64,000 bases of DNA from Neisseriaceae bacterium TC5R-5 (GTDB taxonomy: Bacteria; Pseudomonadota; Gammaproteobacteria; Burkholderiales; Chromobacteriaceae). The stretch spans positions 392-64,391 of the forward strand of contig JACCFC020000012.1 in NCBI GenBank assembly GCA_020830965.2, read 5' to 3'. The notes under the pieces were generated by a model, which was not told the DNA's origin, made no database searches, and saw only the letters and a list, made by a program, of their open reading frames with translations. Numbering within the stretch: the first letter of the stretch is position 1; each line of letters begins with the position of its first letter. A program made the translations under genes and the position numbers. Positions 59,968 through 64,000 of this stretch are shown piece by piece.

Positions 59968-61758
59968 ATGCCTAATACGACTATTGACCCCTTTGCTCAT
60001 CTGCATGATGAAAACTATCACCAGCAATACCAGCAACCCCTACTGCAATCTGAGGGCTTAATCTGCACTGATGGTCGCACCACTCGCTCCCTGAATGGTG
60101 AATGGTTTTGTACACTCGACCCCTTTGATGAAGGACTGCGCCAAAAATGGTTTCAGCATGACCAGCAGGCTGCAGAGCATTGGCTAGTCCCGCGTGATTA
60201 TGAGGTCGAGGCAGGCAAGCGCGTACCCGTACCTGGCTGCCTCAATCTCTACGATGAGCGCTGGACATATTACGAAGGGGTGAGCTGGTTTAGCTGTGAC
60301 TTCGAGCATGACTTAGTAGCCGAGGAGCGTGTTTTTCTGTCTATCGGTGCTGCCGCTTACCAGGCACGGATATTCCTGAACGGTCACTTTTTGGGGCGGC
60401 ATTTAGGTGCTTCCACACCATTTTGTGTCGAATTAAGCTATTTGCAAAACGGCAGCAACCGACTACAGATTCAGGTGGACAACAGCCGACACCCGCAGCA
60501 CGTACCAATGCAACATATTGACTGGTTCAATTATGGCGGTCTGTATCGCGATATCTGTCTATTAACCCTGCCTCCCGTGTTCATCAGTGATTTTAACGCG
60601 GGACTGTTACCGGACAGCCAGTTTGCCTACCTGCGCTTTGAACTGCGCTTATCTGAACAACTCAATGGCGTGGCACAACTAGAAATAGCCGAACTCGGCT
60701 TGCAGTTTGACTTGCCGATCAGCCAAGGCTATGGCGTGCTCCATGTCGGAGCCAAACCCGTTTTATGGTCACCCGAACAACCCAAACTGTATACCATTAA
60801 CGCCCGTTTCGGCACCGATAGGGTGACTGAGCGCATCGGCTTTCGCGAGATATCAGTTGAGGGCGAAAACATCCTGTTAAACGGTCAATCGATATGGCTG
60901 CGCGGTGTCTGCGTCCACGAAGAATATCCGATGCTGGGCAAAGCCGCCAACGAGGCCACCATTCGCCAGATGCTGGCCGATGCACGCGCGCTCGGCTGCA
61001 ACTTCCTACGCCTATCGCATTACCCGCATCATGAGCTGGTGGCCAGAATAGCCGATGAGCTAGGCATCTTGCTCTGGGAAGAAATTCCGGTTTATTGGGC
61101 GATTGACTTTAGCTCACCAGAGACACTGGCCGATGCGGAAAACCAGCTATGTGAACTGATCCAGCGTGACCGTAACCGAGCTAGCGTGATTATCTGGGGC
61201 ATAGGCAATGAAAATGCGGATAGCGATGCGCGCTACCAGTTCATGTCTCGGTTGGCACACGCGGCCAGAGAGGCCGACACCAGCAGACTGATCAGTGCCG
61301 CCTGCCTGATTAACCGTGAGAAATTTATGATTGAAGATCGCCTAGCCAACCATCTGGATATCATCGGTATTAATGAGTATTTTGGCTGGTACGAACCCGA
61401 TTTTGCTGACCTGACACGCCTGCTGCAACAATCCAGCCCTGGCAAGCCGGTCATCATCAGTGAAGTTGGTGCCGATGCACTCGCCGGTCTGCGTGGAGAA
61501 ACTCGTCAACTCTTTACCGAAGACTGTCAGGCCGATATTTATCGCCAGCAAATTAAACACTTACGCCAGAGCAGCTATATCCGTGGCATTTGCCCCTGGG
61601 TCTTGTACGACTTCCGCTCGGAGCGGCGGCAAACCCGCTTCCAGCAAGGCTATAACCGCAAAGGGCTGATTGCTGCAGATCATCAAACACGCAAACTGGC
61701 TTTTCATGTGCTGGCCGATTTTTATCACTCACTAGACCATGATCAAGAATCGCTATAA
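59968..61758 (+). CDS. Glycoside hydrolase family 2, beta-glucuronidase-like
   Basis: 596 aa. Sugar-binding domain (SLNGEWFCTLDP, VPVPGCLNLYDERWTYYEGVSWF), Ig-like domain, and TIM barrel with LNGQSIWLRGVCVHEEYPMLGKA, LRLSHYPHHELVARIADELGILLWEEIP, acid/base IIWGIGNENADSD and nucleophile PVIISEVGADALAG. This pattern fits beta-glucuronidase more than beta-galactosidase. No signal peptide, so it acts in the cytoplasm on a transported glucuronide. Its 3' end overlaps the convergent exonuclease gene by 6 bases. The last of a three-gene cluster. Confidence 0.9.
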   Translation: MPNTTIDPFAHLHDENYHQQYQQPLLQSEGLICTDGRTTRSLNGEWFCTLDPFDEGLRQKWFQHDQQAAEHWLVPRDYEVEAGKRVPVPGCLNLYDERWTYYEGVSWFSCDFEHDLVAEERVFLSIGAAAYQARIFLNGHFLGRHLGASTPFCVELSYLQNGSNRLQIQVDNSRHPQHVPMQHIDWFNYGGLYRDICLLTLPPVFISDFNAGLLPDSQFAYLRFELRLSEQLNGVAQLEIAELGLQFDLPISQGYGVLHVGAKPVLWSPEQPKLYTINARFGTDRVTERIGFREISVEGENILLNGQSIWLRGVCVHEEYPMLGKAANEATIRQMLADARALGCNFLRLSHYPHHELVARIADELGILLWEEIPVYWAIDFSSPETLADAENQLCELIQRDRNRASVIIWGIGNENADSDARYQFMSRLAHAAREADTSRLISAACLINREKFMIEDRLANHLDIIGINEYFGWYEPDFADLTRLLQQSSPGKPVIISEVGADALAGLRGETRQLFTEDCQADIYRQQIKHLRQSSYIRGICPWVLYDFRSERRQTRFQQGYNRKGLIAADHQTRKLAFHVLADFYHSLDHDQESL

Positions 61759-63249
61759 CTGACGCAGCGCTGTGCCACTCACCGGTTTACGTAGCCAGCC
61801 TTGCAACAATTTATAGCACTCCAGATCAAATGCGGGCAGCCCTTGCAGCAGACCCTGCTGGCCATCTCGCGAGCCCAAGTAGCACCAGCGATCAAACACA
61901 TGCTCGCGGCTTTGTGCGGTCACCTCATCGGTTTCCACAACCGCAATCGCTGCTGCAAATGGCCAACTTTTCACTTTCAGGCGGGCCAGCGCACTGAGCA
62001 GACGTGCGTTGTGTTCTGCCACCCCCTCTTTAGCCAGGCAAGCACCACGACAACGGCCTTGCGCCAGTGCGGCACAAGCTCCACCCTTACGGCTGGTCAC
62101 CGTCTCTACCCCTAATACTGCTGCGCACAAGCCATGTGCGCCCGCAATCTCCAGCAGTACCTTGCGTGCCTCACGCGCATGATGGAACAAGCCATACAAA
62201 TCAGCGGCACGACTAAAATCGATTTCATCGCTACGCACAATATAGGGGCGGATAAAGCCGTCCTCATGCCGCGCTAGCTGCACTGAGCTTAATGGTACCG
62301 GCTTGCGTCCACGATGGTTATATAAGGGCTGCAAACGTCGTATCTGCTGCAACTCCAATAGTTGAGCGCCAAACTCACCCAAGGTTTCCTGCCATTCCAC
62401 ACCAAGGATGGGCTCGACAATGGCTGGCGTTACCCGCTTACCCGCCTTAGCGCTCGCAAAGTGCCGCAGCACCTGTTGACGCAAGTTGCGCGCTTTATTG
62501 ACATAAAGCGGACGCTGCTCAGTGGTATACAAGGTATATACCCCAGGTAGATCCGGCAGCAGCTCTAGCTGCTCCTGCAAAGCAGGTGGCAGGCAAGCCA
62601 GCTCAGGCGGCAACTGCTGTACCTCTTGTGCAGCTTTCAATAAGACTTCTGTACCGAACTCGGCATAGGCCAGTTGCAAAAACGCATACACCGCTTCGGC
62701 ATCGGCCAACGCCCGATGGCGCGCCGTTTGCTCAATGCCATGCCGTGCGATCAGGCTGTCCAGGCTGTGTTTGAAATATTGCGGATACAGATGGCGCGAT
62801 AATTTCACTGTACATAGGGTGTGGCTCTGAAAGCGCAGTCCTAAGCGGCGAAACTCGTTTCTGAGCAAACCGTAATCAAAACGCACATTGTGTGCCAGCA
62901 ACAAGCGGCCAGTTAACTTCTGCAGCAAACCCTCTGCCCGCTCGGCAAATGCTGGGGCGGGTGCCACCATTGCATCGGAAATCCCGGTCATATTTTCAAT
63001 AAATGGCGGGATGGGCTGCCCCGGATTGACCAGGCACTCGAAACGCTCGACTCGCTCTCCATCCAGCAAAATCAGGCCGATTTCGGTAATGCGGTCACGG
63101 TTGATATTCCCGCCGGTGGTTTCCAGATCAATAATCGCGCAAGGCTGGGTAAACAGGGGGTTCAAAGAGTGGATTCCATTGCTGTCGATAAGGTCGGTAC
63201 AAGCCAAGAGTAAAACTGCTGGCTGAACAAGCGGCCAATGATAACGCAA
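61753..63249 (-). CDS. DEDDh exonuclease fused to GIY-YIG (UvrC-like) domain
   Basis: 498 aa. Residues about 35-205 are a DnaQ-like 3'-5' exonuclease with the acidic motifs AIIDLETTGGNINRDRITEIGL, LLAHNVRFDYGLL and ARHRALADAEAVY. From about 235 there is a GIY-YIG module (LPDLPGVYTLYTTEQRPLYVNKARNLRQQVLRHF in pieces), and a C-terminal UvrC-like part. This DnaQ-UvrC (Cho-like) fusion is common in betaproteobacteria and may act in excision repair. The reading frame starts at a TTG at 63249; the first ATG lies well inside the exonuclease domain, so the exact start is unsure. Confidence 0.88.
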   Translation of the reverse strand: MRYHWPLVQPAVLLLACTDLIDSNGIHSLNPLFTQPCAIIDLETTGGNINRDRITEIGLILLDGERVERFECLVNPGQPIPPFIENMTGISDAMVAPAPAFAERAEGLLQKLTGRLLLAHNVRFDYGLLRNEFRRLGLRFQSHTLCTVKLSRHLYPQYFKHSLDSLIARHGIEQTARHRALADAEAVYAFLQLAYAEFGTEVLLKAAQEVQQLPPELACLPPALQEQLELLPDLPGVYTLYTTEQRPLYVNKARNLRQQVLRHFASAKAGKRVTPAIVEPILGVEWQETLGEFGAQLLELQQIRRLQPLYNHRGRKPVPLSSVQLARHEDGFIRPYIVRSDEIDFSRAADLYGLFHHAREARKVLLEIAGAHGLCAAVLGVETVTSRKGGACAALAQGRCRGACLAKEGVAEHNARLLSALARLKVKSWPFAAAIAVVETDEVTAQSREHVFDRWCYLGSRDGQQGLLQGLPAFDLECYKLLQGWLRKPVSGTALRQL

Positions 63250-63303
63250 TGCAAAGACAAGCCCAAACCCCTGTCGATGCTCACTTATGGAGATATTTAC
63301 GAT

Positions 63304-63326
63304 AAACGCGCCATATAGGCGCGTTT
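63304..63326. terminator. Hairpin between the sulfatase and exonuclease genes
   Basis: AAACGCGCCATATAGGCG plus CGTTT forms a hairpin just beyond the alkyl sulfatase stop, in the transcription direction of that minus-strand gene. Confidence 0.7.
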
Positions 63327-63393
63327 CACTGAGACTAGTGCGAAATAAGAAAGGAACTGCGCAACAGGAAGCTACACCGGTCTGTTGACCTCA

Positions 63394-64000
63394 TTAGTCT
63401 GGGGTATCGGGAGCCAAATTCGCCTCAAAGGAAGTGGCTTTTTTCTGCGCTGGCCCACGGTGCTTGGTGCCGGGCATGATAGGGAAGCGTTGGTCGAAAT
63501 CGACCATGGTTGCCGCCAGTTTATTGAGAACGCTGGCATCGCCTTGGATTTTGGCAGTTCCATCGGCGATCTGTGCCTCCAGCGTTTTCCTGCCCATCAT
63601 CGTCATCTCAAGATCAGCGCGATTGATAGTGAGGGTCAGATTCGGATTGGGAGCCACAAAACCTTCGATATTCGTCAAGGTGGCATTATTCAATTCGATA
63701 GCAAATTGCTGACGATTATCCGGTGTAATCAGATTGATCTTGAAATGGATACCCTCGGCTTTGCGGCTGTCCATACGGATTGCCAGGAAGTCCAAGAACT
63801 GGGCAGTCGTCATCGCACGGATGGTATCCGGGGTTGCCGATCGAGTCACCTCGCCTGTCGGAATACCATTGCGCAGCTCGTAACCTGCTGCGAGAAAGCT
63901 ATTACGCAGCGCTGGTGTCTCCTGCTGATAACCGATCTGTTCGAAAGCGTCTGCAAGGAGATCCTTGGCCGGCTGGCTACCCGGCTCTGCCAATACCAGC
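63394..64000 (-). CDS. Alkyl sulfatase (partial, C-terminal part)
   Basis: About 202 residues of a type III alkylsulfatase (SdsA/BDS1 type) that cleaves alkyl sulfate esters such as SDS. The visible part covers the end of the dimerisation domain (AKDLLADAFEQIGYQQETPALRNSFLAAGYELRNG) and the C-terminal sterol-carrier-like domain (MTTAQFLDFLAIRMDSRKAEG to NLTLTINRADLEMTMMGRKTLEAQ). The zinc-binding metallo-beta-lactamase domain lies outside the window; the frame is open at 64000. Confidence 0.85.
   Translation of the reverse strand, partial: LVLAEPGSQPAKDLLADAFEQIGYQQETPALRNSFLAAGYELRNGIPTGEVTRSATPDTIRAMTTAQFLDFLAIRMDSRKAEGIHFKINLITPDNRQQFAIELNNATLTNIEGFVAPNPNLTLTINRADLEMTMMGRKTLEAQIADGTAKIQGDASVLNKLAATMVDFDQRFPIMPGTKHRGPAQKKATSFEANLAPDTPD

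Overview
The window reads as chromosomal DNA of a betaproteobacterium, most likely of the order Neisseriales (Chromobacteriaceae/Chitinibacteraceae-like). This is inferred from the gene order mnmG-rsmG-parA-parB-atpIBEFHAGDC-glmU-glmS, from the look of the proteins and from the P4-like island; no rRNA or tRNA gene is present to confirm it. Roughly the first 24 kb is accessory DNA, and the rest is mostly core chromosome with a few accessory cassettes.

Layout. 1-1591: small unknown genes and sparse DNA. 1592-13717: a complete type I-F2 (I-Fv, 'minimal' I-F) CRISPR-Cas locus: cas1, a cas2-cas3 fusion, cas7fv, cas5fv, cas6f, an A+T-rich leader and a 93-repeat/92-spacer array. The array stops abruptly at an internally deleted IS5-family element (13732-14301). 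14382-16273: two paralogous LuxR-type regulators without a luxI. 16359-22063: the remnant of one P4-like satellite primase and a second, fuller satellite-like island (structured leader, conserved hypothetical, AlpA, PriCT-2/Toprim/DUF3631 primase-helicase, TubC-N-like protein, att-like end), with no integrase visible. 22129-24340: a duplicated DJ-1/PfpI gene pair around a 42-codon secreted peptide gene.

24871-36948 is housekeeping and transport: polA, a LOG-family protein, thrB, an OHCU-decarboxylase-like protein that unexpectedly carries a signal peptide, a Bcr/CflA transporter, arsC, an OMF-EmrA-EmrB tripartite pump and DoxX. 37101-39719 (minus strand) is a type VI secretion cassette: hcp, an AmpD-like amidase effector and a run of immunity genes. 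Between the immunity genes lie two decayed copies of the effector 3' end, so the effector-immunity unit was evidently duplicated and then eroded. 40006-54535 is the large minus-strand core block, from mnmG through the whole F1Fo ATP synthase operon to glmU and glmS. 54736-63249 holds an OlsB-like acyltransferase, trmO, a Tim44-like protein, a transporter/alpha-alpha-fold protein/GH2 glycosidase cluster and an exonuclease-GIY-YIG fusion. The window ends inside an alkyl sulfatase gene.

Points most worth a second look: (i) the 92 spacers share a composition bias at their leader-side end (by hand count T at position 1 in 54 and A at position 4 in 50), which is not part of the textbook I-F description; (ii) the T6SS effector-immunity array with fossil effector tails; (iii) the exported OHCU-decarboxylase-like protein; (iv) the truncation of the CRISPR array by an IS deletion derivative; (v) the 21-unit G-rich decamer repeat in the satellite island.
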